Positions 1 through 8,643 of a DNA stretch of 64,000 nucleotides are shown here, one piece after another (position 1 is the stretch's first letter; every line of letters begins with the position of its first letter). This DNA comes from Rhodomicrobium sp. Az07 (lineage in GTDB: Bacteria; Pseudomonadota; Alphaproteobacteria; Rhizobiales; Rhodomicrobiaceae): NCBI RefSeq assembly GCF_018619475.1, contig NZ_JAHFZG010000005.1, positions 62,001 to 126,000 of the forward strand, given 5' to 3'. The notes under the pieces were generated by a model, which searched no databases, was not told the DNA's origin, and saw only the letters and a list, made by a program, of their open reading frames with translations. Position numbers and translations under genes: made by a program.

Positions 1-893
1 TTCGAGGCCAGCACCTGCCCGATGCCGAGGAACGTTTCGGCAAGCCCTTCGCTCACGGTCGAAACCATAAGCTTCGGCTTCTTGCCCGCCTTCAGATCCG
101 CCGCCAGCGCCGAGCCGAGCGGCGTCTCCTCGGCTCCGCTTTCCTTCAGCACGGCGAGGGCCTGCTGCCTGTCGCCCCATACGGCGAGGTGACGCGCGTA
201 ACCCTCGGCGATGCGCATGTTTACGGGCTTCTTCTCGTAGACGGCCTTGTAGGCAGCGGCGGCCGCGGCCCTTTTCTTCGCGACATCGGCGATGAAGGCA
301 CGCTGTACGGTTTCGAAATGGGTGGCCCATGCCGCCTTGCTCGGCTCGGACAGCGTCGCGATGGCCCGGTCGGCCTGTCCCCGAGCAACCGCGACCCATG
401 CGCGGGCGAGCTTCATCGTCGGCTCTTCGGGCGATGCGCCTTTCGCCGCGAGACGGAAATACTCGTCGGCTTTTGCGTAATTCTTGCGCTTGAACGCATT
501 GAGGCCAAGGAAATCGTAGGCAATGGGGGCCTCGCCCGGACGCTTGATCAGCCGAAGCGCGAGGGCCTTCGCCGATTCGAACTGGCCCGAAGCCAGGTCG
601 AGCTGAAACGCGTCGTCGAGAATATCGGAATTCGACGGGTCTTTTTGCAGCGCGCGGCGGTAATAGAGCGCCGCATTGTCGCTATCGCGGGCCGACCGCG
701 CCACATGCCCAGCGAGATAGCTCCCGAGGAGCGAATTGCCGCCGTAGCTCTCCGAACGGGCCGGGGGCTTGGTCTCGCTCGCGGCCGCGCGCGCATCCGC
801 CTGTCCCAATACAACCGCCACGCAAGCCGCGAGCAGCGCATGGGAGGCATTGCGTGGCGATAATATGCGGCGAACAATATCCGATGTCAGCAT
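1..893 (-). CDS. Secreted TPR-repeat protein, 3' end beyond the window
   Basis: The frame is open from an ATG at 893 down to base 1 without a stop, so the C-terminus lies outside the window. The first 35 residues look like a signal peptide: MLTSDIVRR, a hydrophobic stretch (ALLAACVAVVLGQ) and an ADARA cleavage-like site. The rest is helical and Ala-rich with tetratricopeptide-like 34-residue units, for example NAALYYRRALQKDPSN and KADEYFRLAAKGASPEEP. It is probably a periplasmic or lipoprotein-like scaffold; the partner is unknown. It is read in the same direction as the bch genes but is separated from them by the small gene at 1111-1236 and a 217-bp gap, so it probably has its own promoter. 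Other large alphaproteobacterial TPR proteins look similar, so no specific function is claimed. Confidence 0.75.
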   Translation of the reverse strand, partial: MLTSDIVRRILSPRNASHALLAACVAVVLGQADARAAASETKPPARSESYGGNSLLGSYLAGHVARSARDSDNAALYYRRALQKDPSNSDILDDAFQLDLASGQFESAKALALRLIKRPGEAPIAYDFLGLNAFKRKNYAKADEYFRLAAKGASPEEPTMKLARAWVAVARGQADRAIATLSEPSKAAWATHFETVQRAFIADVAKKRAAAAAAYKAVYEKKPVNMRIAEGYARHLAVWGDRQQALAVLKESGAEETPLGSALAADLKAGKKPKLMVSTVSEGLAETFLGIGQVLAS

Positions 894-1110
894 GTCAGAT
901 GCCTGCAATGTGGTGTCCTGCTGTCTGGGCGATGAGCGGCTGCGTCGGTTCGCGGGGCCCGTCGAACTGGCCGGCTTTGGGAACAAGTTTCTCGCTACGA
1001 TCAAGACGCGATCCCACCGAGCATTCGCTTGCGATAAGGAGGTTCGCCCTCACGCCCCAAATTCGGTTCATAATGAGACGGAATAACGGCACCGCGGGCG
1101 ATTCACGGCG

Positions 1111-1236
1111 CTATTCGTCTTTCGACGGCGGCTTATCCGCACGGGATTTTCGCAATTCCCGCCGCGTCTTGATGAGTTCGTAGACCGCGAAGGCGAGAAT
1201 TCCGAGGACCAGAAGAAGCTCGGCTTCCACTCCCAT
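1111..1236 (-). CDS. 41-residue single-span membrane peptide downstream of bchO
   Basis: A short frame begins with ATG at 1236, preceded by an AGGGAG ribosome binding site eight bases upstream, and ends with TAG at 1111. The product starts MGVEAELLLVLGILAFAVYE, a likely membrane helix with the N-terminus first, and continues with a strongly basic tail (KTRRELRKSR) ending in PSKDE. The gene lies 42 bp beyond the bchO stop on the same strand, so it may be the last gene of the bchIDO transcript. I do not recognise a family. The clear Shine-Dalgarno sequence, the helix followed by positive charges and the operon position argue that it is real. A role near the photosynthetic membrane would be inference only. 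Confidence 0.6.
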   Translation of the reverse strand: MGVEAELLLVLGILAFAVYELIKTRRELRKSRADKPPSKDE

Positions 1237-1278
1237 GCGTTTTTCTCCCTTAAGAGTGATTCGTCACCTCCGCCATCG

Positions 1279-2202
1279 CTATTCGGCGGCGGGTTGTGAC
1301 GCGACTGCAAGATCGCCCTGTGCGAGTATCTCGTATCTTTCAGCTTCGGCAAGGACGATATCGGCCGTTTCCTGCGGCTTTTCCTCATGGGCGAGATGGC
1401 CCATGTGGCGCAGAAGGATGACCTTGGAGCCGGGGATCATGTTGTAGACCTTGAACGCGACATGGCTCGGAACGGCCTTGTCTTCGGTGCAGGCGATAAG
1501 GGTAAGCTTCGTCTTGAGTTTGGGCAGGTCGCTCGACAGCGATTGCAGATCCCAGTTCGCCATCATGCCGAGCGCAGACGCGATGTGCGTCGAGTTTCCC
1601 AGAAGAAGTCCATACTGGACGAGCCCCTCCGCATCGATATGAGAGCCCGTCCCTTCGATCAGCCTGCGTACCGTTATCCGGTCGCGCGCCTTCCAGGCGA
1701 AGTAACCGGGCACGAACGGGTTCAGGAACAGAGCGCGCGCGATCATGGGGAAGAGTTGCGAGGCGATGCCGGGGAACGGAAGGAACGCGCCGTTCAGGCT
1801 GATGATCGCCCGCGCGCCGAGTTTGCCGTCCAGTGCCATCTGGCACAGAATGGCCGCGCCCGCTGAATGGCCGATGGCGAGGTCGGGCTTGACGTGAAGC
1901 ACGTTGAGCAGGGTCGCGATCGACTGCGCCATATGCGGCAGCGTGAGCAGCGTCGACGTGCGCGGCGCTTCGGTGAAGCCATGGCCGGGAAGATCGGGCG
2001 CGACGACGCGGAAGCGCTTCGCGAGGATGGGCATGAAATGCCGCCACGAATGCGTGGAAGCACCCGTACCGTGGAGCAGAAGCACGGTCGGCCCGCTTCC
2101 CATCTCCTGCACGTGCCAGCGCAGCCCGCCGGCGGACACAAATCGACTGGTGGCACGGTTCGGCCAGTCGAGGCCGTCCCGCTCCCATTGCAACGCTGTC
2201 AT
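1279..2202 (-). CDS. bchO: BchO-type alpha/beta hydrolase (magnesium chelatase accessory)
   Basis: This 307-residue protein has an alpha/beta-hydrolase fold: oxyanion motif HGTG (44-47), nucleophile elbow GHSAG (Ser113), an acidic residue in a CTEDKAVP segment and a catalytic His in HMGHLAHEEKP near residue 270. BchO is encoded with bchI and bchD in purple bacteria; it is counted among bacteriochlorophyll genes, but its exact reaction is not firmly established. The start overlaps the bchD stop by four bases (ATGA-type), showing translational coupling. The length fits the family. The identification rests mainly on the bchI-bchD-bchO order plus the hydrolase motifs; without this context it could be called only a hydrolase. 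Confidence 0.9.
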   Translation of the reverse strand: MTALQWERDGLDWPNRATSRFVSAGGLRWHVQEMGSGPTVLLLHGTGASTHSWRHFMPILAKRFRVVAPDLPGHGFTEAPRTSTLLTLPHMAQSIATLLNVLHVKPDLAIGHSAGAAILCQMALDGKLGARAIISLNGAFLPFPGIASQLFPMIARALFLNPFVPGYFAWKARDRITVRRLIEGTGSHIDAEGLVQYGLLLGNSTHIASALGMMANWDLQSLSSDLPKLKTKLTLIACTEDKAVPSHVAFKVYNMIPGSKVILLRHMGHLAHEEKPQETADIVLAEAERYEILAQGDLAVASQPAAE

Positions 2203-4013
2203 CCCTTAGCAGCCATTTTCGCAGCCTTCGATATCGCGGCCGCGTTGGCGTAAGGCATCGGCACGTAGCGCGCTGCCATTTCCTGCGCAAGCTTCTCAGC
2301 CTGCGCCTGCGGCCTCGGAGAGGTATCCACCAAGATTGTGGCGATACCTTCCGCGCGCAAGCGCCGACCGGCTGTGTTCGCGTCATTTTGAGCGCGTTCG
2401 CGGCCCGGCTTGCCGTCTGCCGCGATATTGGCTTTCCCGTCGGTTAACACCACGATGAGGGGCGAGATACCCCGGCGGCGGATGTTGATCGCGAGCGCGC
2501 CCGCCGCATCGATGCCCGAGGCGAGCGGTGTGCCGCCCCCGCCGGCGAGCGCCGCGAGGCTTCTCTTGGCGCGCGTCAGCGACCGCGTCGGCGGCAGCAG
2601 GATCTCCGCGCGCGTGCCGCGAAAGGCGACGAGCGCGACCTGATCGCGGCGGATGTAGCATTCGGCGAGCAGAAGCTCGACCGCGCCCTTCGTCTCGGCG
2701 AGGCGCTGCATCGCGGCGGAGCCGGAGGCATCGACGGCGAAGATCGTCGCGGTCTGCGAGCGCGCCTTCAGCCGCTTGATGCGGAAGTCGTCGCTTCGGA
2801 CCTCGATCCTGTCGATGCGGCCGGTATTGGCCGCCTTCTCAAGCATCGACTTGCGAATTTTCTGCCACGGTGCGGCGGCGCGCAGCGTTTCGAGCAGGCT
2901 CAACGGCGATCCGGGCTTGGGCATGCCGCGTCGAACGCCAGCCGGACGCCCGCGCGCGGCATTCGTGCGTTCGGCACCGGCCTTGCCCATGGGCGCGGAT
3001 GGCGGCACGCGAAACGGCTTCGCGGCGGCCTTCACCAGCATTTCCTTCGGCATGGCGGCAGCGGCCGCCGCGATGATCATGTCGGTAAGCGCCTTGTCGT
3101 CGTCGGGCGCGGTCTCGTTCTCGCCGCTCTCGCCGCCGCCCTTGCCGTCTTCTTCCTTGTCGTCCTGCGGCTCCGGCGGAGGCGGCTCGGGCGGCGCCTG
3201 ATCTTCCATCGGCTCCGGCATGCGCGTCGCACGGGGCGCGAGCACGAGCATCGCGGCAAGTCCTGCGTCTTCCTCATTGGCTTCGTCGCGGCCTGCGAGC
3301 GCAGCGGAGGCGCGGGCGGCGCGGACGGCGAACACGGGCGCGCGCAGCGTCTGGATGCCGAACGATACGGCTGCGGACACGAGGCCCGCGATGATCTTGT
3401 CAGGCACCGCGACATTCGGAAGGCGCGCCTGCGCCGCCTCGATCTCTTCAAGCGTCGTATCGGACAGGCAGACATCGCGCCATGTCACGTCGGTAAGGTC
3501 GATGCGAAGGCCAAGGCGCTCCAGAAGCGCGGCGGGCGGCGTTTCATCGTCGCCGGCTTCGCTTTCGTCGAGCGCGATCACGCCGAAGCGCGCCGGATGC
3601 ATCATCGAAGCCGCCTCGCGCTCCACATGAACCGCGTGCGCGTCGATCACGAGGCCGAGCCGTGAGGCAAGCCCCGATTCCATGCGCTCTGCCGATGGGA
3701 TGACGAGGAAGCCGCGATCCATCTCCGCGAGCAACCCGCGCTCGGCGACCGGCTTGCCATGCGCCAGCGTCGCCGCGAGGTCGAGGCCGCCGAACAGCCG
3801 CTCGTCCGCCGCGTAGAGCGGCAGCTTCCGGAACGGCGCCCAACCGGGCACGATGCTTCTCAGAAAGTCCATCCAGCTGTCGCGCACCGGCCCGTATTTC
3901 GAGGCCACGGCGATGCCGCCAAGGCCCACGGGGTCGACGGCGAACAGGGAAGCCGCCATGACGGCTTCTTCCCACAGCGAGCGTTCTTCCGCCTCGCCGC
4001 CGCCGTTCATCAT
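2199..4013 (-). CDS. bchD: Magnesium chelatase subunit D
   Basis: BchD is the AAA-plus/VWA subunit of magnesium chelatase, which with BchI and BchH inserts Mg into protoporphyrin IX, the first committed step of bacteriochlorophyll synthesis. The 604 residues show the expected three parts: an N-terminal AAA-like region with degenerate nucleotide-binding motifs (about 20-250), an acidic Pro/Glu/Asp-rich linker (about 265-310), and a C-terminal von Willebrand A domain whose metal-binding motif DASGS lies near residue 425, followed by FRGTRAEILLPPTRS, an integrin-I-like segment. The gene overlaps bchI upstream (4010-4013) and bchO downstream (2199-2202) by four bases each. The partner subunit bchH is not in the window. 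Confidence 0.95.
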   Translation of the reverse strand: MMNGGGEAEERSLWEEAVMAASLFAVDPVGLGGIAVASKYGPVRDSWMDFLRSIVPGWAPFRKLPLYAADERLFGGLDLAATLAHGKPVAERGLLAEMDRGFLVIPSAERMESGLASRLGLVIDAHAVHVEREAASMMHPARFGVIALDESEAGDDETPPAALLERLGLRIDLTDVTWRDVCLSDTTLEEIEAAQARLPNVAVPDKIIAGLVSAAVSFGIQTLRAPVFAVRAARASAALAGRDEANEEDAGLAAMLVLAPRATRMPEPMEDQAPPEPPPPEPQDDKEEDGKGGGESGENETAPDDDKALTDMIIAAAAAAMPKEMLVKAAAKPFRVPPSAPMGKAGAERTNAARGRPAGVRRGMPKPGSPLSLLETLRAAAPWQKIRKSMLEKAANTGRIDRIEVRSDDFRIKRLKARSQTATIFAVDASGSAAMQRLAETKGAVELLLAECYIRRDQVALVAFRGTRAEILLPPTRSLTRAKRSLAALAGGGGTPLASGIDAAGALAINIRRRGISPLIVVLTDGKANIAADGKPGRERAQNDANTAGRRLRAEGIATILVDTSPRPQAQAEKLAQEMAARYVPMPYANAAAISKAAKMAAKG

Positions 4014-5038
4014 GCGCTGAACGCTTTCTCAAGCGCCATGTCGACGCGCACCGACGAACCCGCCTCGTCGAGCGGATCGCGGCGCAGGCGATGGCGAAGC
4101 GCGGAAGGCGCGATGGATTTGAGGTGCTTCTGCGTTACGGTTTCGGCGCCCTCGTAGGCGGCAAGCGCGCGAGCGGCACGCATCAGCGTGAGTTCGCCGC
4201 GAAGGCCGTCGGTGCCGAGCGCGAGGCAGAGCTTTGCGGAATCTTCGAGGATCGAATCGGGCACGACGATGAGGTTGACACGCGCGCGGGCTGTGGCGAC
4301 CTTGCGGCGAAGCTTGCGGTTTTCACCGCGCCACGCGGCGGCGAAGCCATGCGGATCGCGCTCGAAGCCATCACGGCGGCGAACCACCTCGATGCGCGAT
4401 GCCAGATCCTGCGGCGTACGCACCTCGACCGAGAGGCCGAAGCGGTCGAGAAGCTGCGGGCGAAGCTCGCCCTCTTCCGGGTTGCCGGAACCGATCAGCA
4501 CGAAGCGCGCGGGATGGCGAAGGCTCATGCCCTCGCGCTCGACGACGTTTTCGCCCGAAGCCGCCACATCAAGCAGCAGGTCCACGAGGAAGTCTTCGAG
4601 AAGGTTCACTTCGTCGATATAGAGAAATCCGCGATTGGCGCGGGCCAGAAGCCCCGTCTCGAAGGCCTTCTCGCCGCGCGTGAGCGCCTTTTCGAGGTCG
4701 AGCGCGCCAACGACGCGATCTTCCGTCGCGCCGAGCGGAAGGTCGACAACCGGCACGCGGATGAACCGCGCGACGAGCTTCTCGCCTTCGCGCAGCTTCT
4801 CGCGGCATTCCTCGCACAGGTTGGACCCGTCGGGATCGCAGTTGAAGCGGCAGTCGCGCACGGCGCGAACCGGGGGAAGCAGCGCGGCAAGTGCCCGAAC
4901 CGTGGTCGACTTGCCGGTTCCGCGATCGCCGAAAGCGAGGACGCCGCCGATCGACGGATCGATAGCGGAGATGATCAAGGCGAGCTTCAGCTCGTCTTGT
5001 CCAACGATGGCGGAGAAGGGATAAACTGGGCGGGTCAT
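4010..5038 (-). CDS. bchI: Magnesium chelatase ATPase subunit I
   Basis: BchI is the AAA-plus ATPase that forms a ring with BchD and powers Mg insertion by BchH. The 342-residue protein contains Walker A GDRGTGKST (37-45), Walker B LYIDEV (139-144), and the sensor/arginine-finger stretch GSGNPEEGELRPQLLDRFG (184-201). A cysteine group at C63, C67, C75 and C78 matches cysteines that have been linked to redox sensitivity in this family. The start overlaps the yihY-like gene upstream by four bases (5035-5038) and the end overlaps bchD. No obvious PpsR/CrtJ site (TGT-N12-ACA) was seen in the gap upstream of the run. Identification is very secure. Confidence 0.97.
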   Translation of the reverse strand: MTRPVYPFSAIVGQDELKLALIISAIDPSIGGVLAFGDRGTGKSTTVRALAALLPPVRAVRDCRFNCDPDGSNLCEECREKLREGEKLVARFIRVPVVDLPLGATEDRVVGALDLEKALTRGEKAFETGLLARANRGFLYIDEVNLLEDFLVDLLLDVAASGENVVEREGMSLRHPARFVLIGSGNPEEGELRPQLLDRFGLSVEVRTPQDLASRIEVVRRRDGFERDPHGFAAAWRGENRKLRRKVATARARVNLIVVPDSILEDSAKLCLALGTDGLRGELTLMRAARALAAYEGAETVTQKHLKSIAPSALRHRLRRDPLDEAGSSVRVDMALEKAFSA

Positions 5039-6069
5039 TGGCGTTCTTCTAGCGCGGTCTGAATTTGCATGTCCAGTTCTGCTCCCATGAGTGCGGCAAA
5101 AGCTGTCAGCCAGAGCCAGTAGAGCAGAATTACGACGGCCCCGAACGAGCCGTAGATCCGGTCGAAGGAATTAAACGCGGACACGTACCATGAAAAGCCC
5201 GTTGATGCCGCAAGCCAGAGCGCTGTTGCCGCAAGCGAGCCGAGCGAAACCCATCGCCAATGCGCGTCTTTCCGATCCGGTCCATAGCGATACACCACCG
5301 CGAGGCTGAATGCCACGATAATGGCAAGCGCGGGCCATCGGGCGGTATGAAGGATTGCGTTGGTGAATTCCGACAGGCCGAAAAATCGGAAGATGCCCGG
5401 CACTGCGGCGACGACAACGATGTTGAAGGCGAGCACCGCAAGCGCGCCCAGCGTGAAGAGGATTGCAAGCGTGTTTGTGTGCGCAAAGCTTCGCGTTTCC
5501 GGCCGCCGGTAGACGTTGTTGAGCGCGCTCATGAGCGCATAGGCGCCAAGCCGCGCATTGATGAAGGCAAGGCCGAGCGAAATGAAGGTGGCGACTGAAA
5601 GAGACGTCGTGTTCTGTCGAACGAGCAGGCCAACCTGAGCGTTGACCGCCTCCCACGCCTCAGCAGGCAGCACGTCCTTCAGGGTGAGAAGAAAATTCTG
5701 GAGTTGTCCCGTCTCGGCAAGCAGGCCGAAAACCGCGACAAAGAACACGAGACCGGGGAAGATGGCGAGCAGCGCGTAAAACGCCACGCCCGCCGCGAGC
5801 AGGCTGATGTTGTCCGCCGCGATCGATTTCCATACGCACACGAGCACGTGCAACGGCGTGTGCCGCTTGCGCTGCCTGGCGAACGCGAGTTTGGCGGCTC
5901 TGGTCCGGATACTGAACGACACGGCGGCATACCTCAGGGAGTCGCTGAATTTCGCATTCGAGCGGTTACGAAACGATGATGCGCCCAAGCCGTGCCGTCT
6001 CGCAATCCGAAGCTTGCGCGCGCGAGCACGGACTTGACCCTGCGCCTGGCTGTTCCCATAGTCCGGCAT
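5035..6069 (-). CDS. YihY/BrkB-family inner-membrane protein
   Basis: The protein (344 residues) has a basic N-terminus of about 80 residues and then about six membrane helices typical of the YihY/UPF0761 family: the segment SIAADNISLLAAGVAFYAL begins the domain, and DRIYGSFGAVVILLYWLWL with ALMGAELD forms the characteristic last part. Members are inner-membrane proteins of uncertain, possibly transport-related function; old names such as ribonuclease BN are misassignments. Its stop overlaps the bchI start by four bases, so the two genes are very likely co-translated, an unusual partner for magnesium chelatase genes. The N-terminal residues before about 70 are Arg-rich and could be a start-site over-extension. 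It is divergent from the gene at 6184. Confidence 0.85.
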   Translation of the reverse strand: MPDYGNSQAQGQVRARARKLRIARRHGLGASSFRNRSNAKFSDSLRYAAVSFSIRTRAAKLAFARQRKRHTPLHVLVCVWKSIAADNISLLAAGVAFYALLAIFPGLVFFVAVFGLLAETGQLQNFLLTLKDVLPAEAWEAVNAQVGLLVRQNTTSLSVATFISLGLAFINARLGAYALMSALNNVYRRPETRSFAHTNTLAILFTLGALAVLAFNIVVVAAVPGIFRFFGLSEFTNAILHTARWPALAIIVAFSLAVVYRYGPDRKDAHWRWVSLGSLAATALWLAASTGFSWYVSAFNSFDRIYGSFGAVVILLYWLWLTAFAALMGAELDMQIQTALEERQ

Positions 6070-6183
6070 AGTCCCGCCTCTGCCTGCCGAAAGCGCATCC
6101 CGTCGCGCCGCACGAGATGCCCAAAGCCGAAATCGTGGTTGGGCAAGCCGTAATCAGCCCGCCTCAAGCAACGACCCGGGGTC

Positions 6184-6984
6184 GTGACCTTTCCGCATCG
6201 AATCAAATTTCGCTTTCTGGTGACCAGAGTGATAAAGATCTTGACCCGCGCCACTGCTTTCCTCGCGATGGCGGCGTTCTGTGCCCCTTGTGAAGCAGCG
6301 GCGCAACCATGCAAGCCCCACGCTTTCGAGGGCAGGGGCTATACGCTGTGCGAGGCCGCGCTCGACCGCTTCGCGATCAGGCTGTTCTGGCAGAAGCCGG
6401 ACGGCGGTCCCTACACCTATCTGAGCGCCGTGCCCAGGACGGACGAGCACGGCGGGCGGCTCGCCTTTGCGCTGAATGGCGGCATGTTCCACCCGAATTA
6501 CAAGCCGGTGGGCCTGTATATCGAGAACGGGCGCGAACTCGTGCGCGCGAACACGCGGCCCGGCCCCGGCAATTTTCACCTGAAGCCGAACGGCGTCTTC
6601 TACATCGGCGAGGCTGAAGCTGGAGTGATGGAGACCGGCGCCTTCCTCAGGAAGAAACCGAAAGCGAGTTTCGCGACGCAATCCGGGCCGATGCTGGTGA
6701 TCGACGGCAAGCTGCATCCGCGCATCGCAAAGGCGAAGGCTTCGGCGAAACCGCGCAACGGCGTCTGCGTTCGCAGGAACAGGACGGTCGTTTTCGCGAT
6801 CTCGGACGGCGGCGTGCCGTTCGACACCTTCATGCGGTTATTCCGCGACGGCCTGAAATGCAGAAGCGCATTGTTTCTGGACGGAGGAACCGCGCCCGCG
6901 CTGTTCGTGCCCGGCGCACGCAGCGGCAATGTGTTGTTCGGGCTTGGGCCGATGATCGCGGTGTATGAGAAGGCGCGGCGGTGA
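6184..6984 (+). CDS. Secreted phosphodiester glycosidase family protein (DUF2233/NAGPA-like)
   Basis: The product carries the conserved elements of the phosphodiester-glycosidase fold shared with mammalian uncovering enzyme: ALNGGMF with a following NYKPVGLYI segment, NGVFYIG, the QSGPMLVIDGKLHP block, and a C-terminal LFLDGG motif. A signal peptide (RATAFLAMAAFCAPCEAAA) places it outside the cytoplasm. Members cleave sugar-phosphodiester bonds, possibly in envelope polymers; the substrate here is unknown. The first available start is GTG at 6184; GTG at 6229 immediately before the signal peptide is an alternative, because no strong ribosome binding site marks either. It stands alone, divergent from the yihY-bch run. 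Confidence 0.8.
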   Translation: MTFPHRIKFRFLVTRVIKILTRATAFLAMAAFCAPCEAAAQPCKPHAFEGRGYTLCEAALDRFAIRLFWQKPDGGPYTYLSAVPRTDEHGGRLAFALNGGMFHPNYKPVGLYIENGRELVRANTRPGPGNFHLKPNGVFYIGEAEAGVMETGAFLRKKPKASFATQSGPMLVIDGKLHPRIAKAKASAKPRNGVCVRRNRTVVFAISDGGVPFDTFMRLFRDGLKCRSALFLDGGTAPALFVPGARSGNVLFGLGPMIAVYEKARR

Positions 6985-7300
6985 ATTAGATCAGCCTGCG
7001 TTTAATCGAACTCGATTTGACGCAGAAAGCTGGTCGAAAACAGAAACCTAAAGCGTCGTGCCGCGTCTGATTTGCGGCACGATGCTGTAGCCAAGGGGCG
7101 GCGACGGAAAAAAATTGGCCCCGAAAGGCCCGGCGCAACTGTCGGCGATATGATGAAAGCCGCGAGGCGTTTCCGCCTTCAAGTCGAGAGAGGGGCGCAA
7201 GAAAGGAACGAACGGCCGGCATCCGCGGACGTCGGTGCCCATTGTTGCGAAGAGGCACCGCCCGGCTCCCGAAGCAGCCAGCTTTCGCTTTCAACGCACG
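6985..7300. other. Intergenic stretch with one palindrome
   Basis: No coding region with a plausible ribosome binding site was found on either strand in these 316 bases between two gene 3' ends. The one visible structure is a nine-base inverted repeat, TCGTGCCGC at 7056-7064 and GCGGCACGA at 7074-7082, with a nine-base loop. It could be a bidirectional terminator or a REP-like palindrome. It lacks a T-run on either strand. Confidence 0.4.
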
Positions 7301-7325
7301 AACCCCCGCCTTCGCGGCGCGGGTT
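7301..7325 (-). terminator. Strong hairpin at the ptsN stop codon
   Basis: AACCC and CGCC pair with GGCG and GGGTT across a short TTCG-containing loop, giving a GC-rich hairpin that overlaps the ptsN stop codon. No T-tract follows on the minus strand, so it may protect the mRNA 3' end or act with Rho rather than be a classical intrinsic terminator. Confidence 0.4.
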
Positions 7326-7800
7326 ACGCGGCGTGCGACGCAGCCTTCTCCGTCAGCACCGCGTAAATCGCGGCACGGTCGCGGCAGGCGCGCAGCTTAT
7401 CCACCGATTTCTGGTCGCGCAAAAGGCGTGAAACGCGCGCCAGCGCCTTCAGATGATCCGCTCCGGCACTTTCCGGCGCGAGCAGCAGCATGATTATGTC
7501 GACAGGTTCCTCGTCGATCGAATCGAAGTCGAGGGGCTCATCGAGGCGGGCGAAGACGCCGACGCTCGCCTTGATGTTGGTAAGCTTTCCATGCGGGATC
7601 GCGATGCCCGAGCCGACGCCGGTCGAACCGAGCCGCTCGCGCTGGATCAGGATATTGAAAATCTCGACGCTGTTAAGCCCCGTCAGATCGGCGGCGCGTT
7701 CGGACAGAGTTTTGAGCGCCTGCTTCTTGTTCGCTGCCTTAAGGGACGGGATAACGCCGTACGGCGTTATCAGGTCGCTCAGATCCATATCGTGGCCCAC
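7324..7800 (-). CDS. ptsN: Nitrogen regulatory PTS EIIA protein
   Basis: PtsN (EIIA-Ntr) is the terminal phosphate acceptor of the nitrogen PTS and regulates potassium, nitrogen and stress functions in Proteobacteria. The EIIA fold is evident from the start (MDLSDLITP) through the phospho-His motif GIAIPHGKL (His70 with the start used here) to the LLAPESAGADHLKALARVSR segment. I chose GTG at 7800 because GGAGG sits seven bases upstream; ATG at 7788 is the conventional family start but is 20 bases from that site. The gene follows hpf by 36 bp on the same strand, the usual alphaproteobacterial order, although rpoN is not upstream here. Confidence 0.93.
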   Translation of the reverse strand: MGHDMDLSDLITPYGVIPSLKAANKKQALKTLSERAADLTGLNSVEIFNILIQRERLGSTGVGSGIAIPHGKLTNIKASVGVFARLDEPLDFDSIDEEPVDIIMLLLAPESAGADHLKALARVSRLLRDQKSVDKLRACRDRAAIYAVLTEKAASHAA

Positions 7801-7836
7801 GCGTAATCCTCCATATGCTGCCCGCATCAAGCACCA

Positions 7837-8436
7837 TTACGATTTCGCGCTTGTGACGCCGCCAGTGTCGATCCATCCGATATTGCCGTCGGCGCGCCGG
7901 TACACGACGTTGATTCCGCCATGCGCAGCGTTGCGAAACACAAGGAATGATCTTTCGGCGAGATCCAGTTGCATCACCGCGTCGCTGACGGAGATCGCCT
8001 TGACCTGCACCGGGCTTTCCGCGATCACCGCAGGCGCCCCTTCACCGTCATGCGTATCGTCTGCATCGGCCGCCTCGCGCTCCACATCAATGATGTAGTC
8101 GACCCCCGCGCTTTCGAACTGGTGCGCGACCGCATCGCCCTGGCCATGGTCATTAATCCGGCGCTTGTAACGGCGCAACCGTTTTTCCAGGCGCTCCATG
8201 GCGGAATCCACACTGGCGTAACCATCCACGCCGGTACCGGTCGACTGAAGGTCAAGACCGCTTTCGAGATGAATCGCGCAGTGGGAAAAGAATCCGTCGG
8301 TGTTTTTCTCGACGCTGATCTGCCCTGAAACCGAGCGGCCCGAATATTTATCAAGCGCGGACTCGACCCGATTGAGAGCGTATTCGCGGAGACTTTCTCC
8401 GAGATCGATATTTTTGCCGGTTACTTTGATTGTCAT
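7837..8436 (-). CDS. hpf: Long-form ribosome hibernation-promoting factor
   Basis: Long HPF binds the 30S subunit and pairs ribosomes into inactive 100S dimers during stress. The N-terminal S30AE domain (TIKVTGKNIDLGESLREYAL onwards) covers about residues 1-100, an acidic linker follows, and the C-terminal dimerisation domain shows the DAVMQLDLAERSFLVFRNA and INVVYRRADGNIGWI blocks (about 150-192). Length (199 residues) is normal for the long form. The start at 8436 (MTIKV) matches the family; an in-frame codon 21 bases upstream would add seven residues, and neither has a strong ribosome binding site. It is probably transcribed with ptsN. Confidence 0.93.
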   Translation of the reverse strand: MTIKVTGKNIDLGESLREYALNRVESALDKYSGRSVSGQISVEKNTDGFFSHCAIHLESGLDLQSTGTGVDGYASVDSAMERLEKRLRRYKRRINDHGQGDAVAHQFESAGVDYIIDVEREAADADDTHDGEGAPAVIAESPVQVKAISVSDAVMQLDLAERSFLVFRNAAHGGINVVYRRADGNIGWIDTGGVTSAKS

Positions 8437-8578
8437 TGCAGTATTTTTGTGTTGCACCGTTCTGGATTCAGCCGCCGCTCACCCGCCATCATAATATAGG
8501 ATCAGGCGAATATTGGGCAACAGGTAAAAAACTATTTCAACACTGGGAGAGCATGCACGCGTTCGCGCATATGATCGA

Positions 8579-8595
8579 CCGGACTGAAAGTCCGG
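8579..8595. terminator. Seven-base perfect hairpin between infC and hpf
   Basis: CCGGACT-GAA-AGTCCGG forms a compact hairpin 49 bases beyond the infC stop. No T-tract is present on the minus strand, so termination of infC is possible but unproven; it could also be a 5' UTR element of hpf. Confidence 0.35.
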
Positions 8596-8643
8596 GGACA
8601 TCCGCGATTTTCCGGCGCATTTTCAGCCGTGCCGTTTCGAATG

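Noticed and set aside
895-1092. 65-residue minus-strand frame between the TPR gene and the small membrane peptide
   Set aside because: No ribosome binding site, no hydrophobic or conserved segment.
6070-6183. PpsR/CrtJ site in front of the yihY-bch run
   Set aside because: I looked for TGT-N12-ACA and found none in the short gap, so photosynthesis regulation was not claimed.
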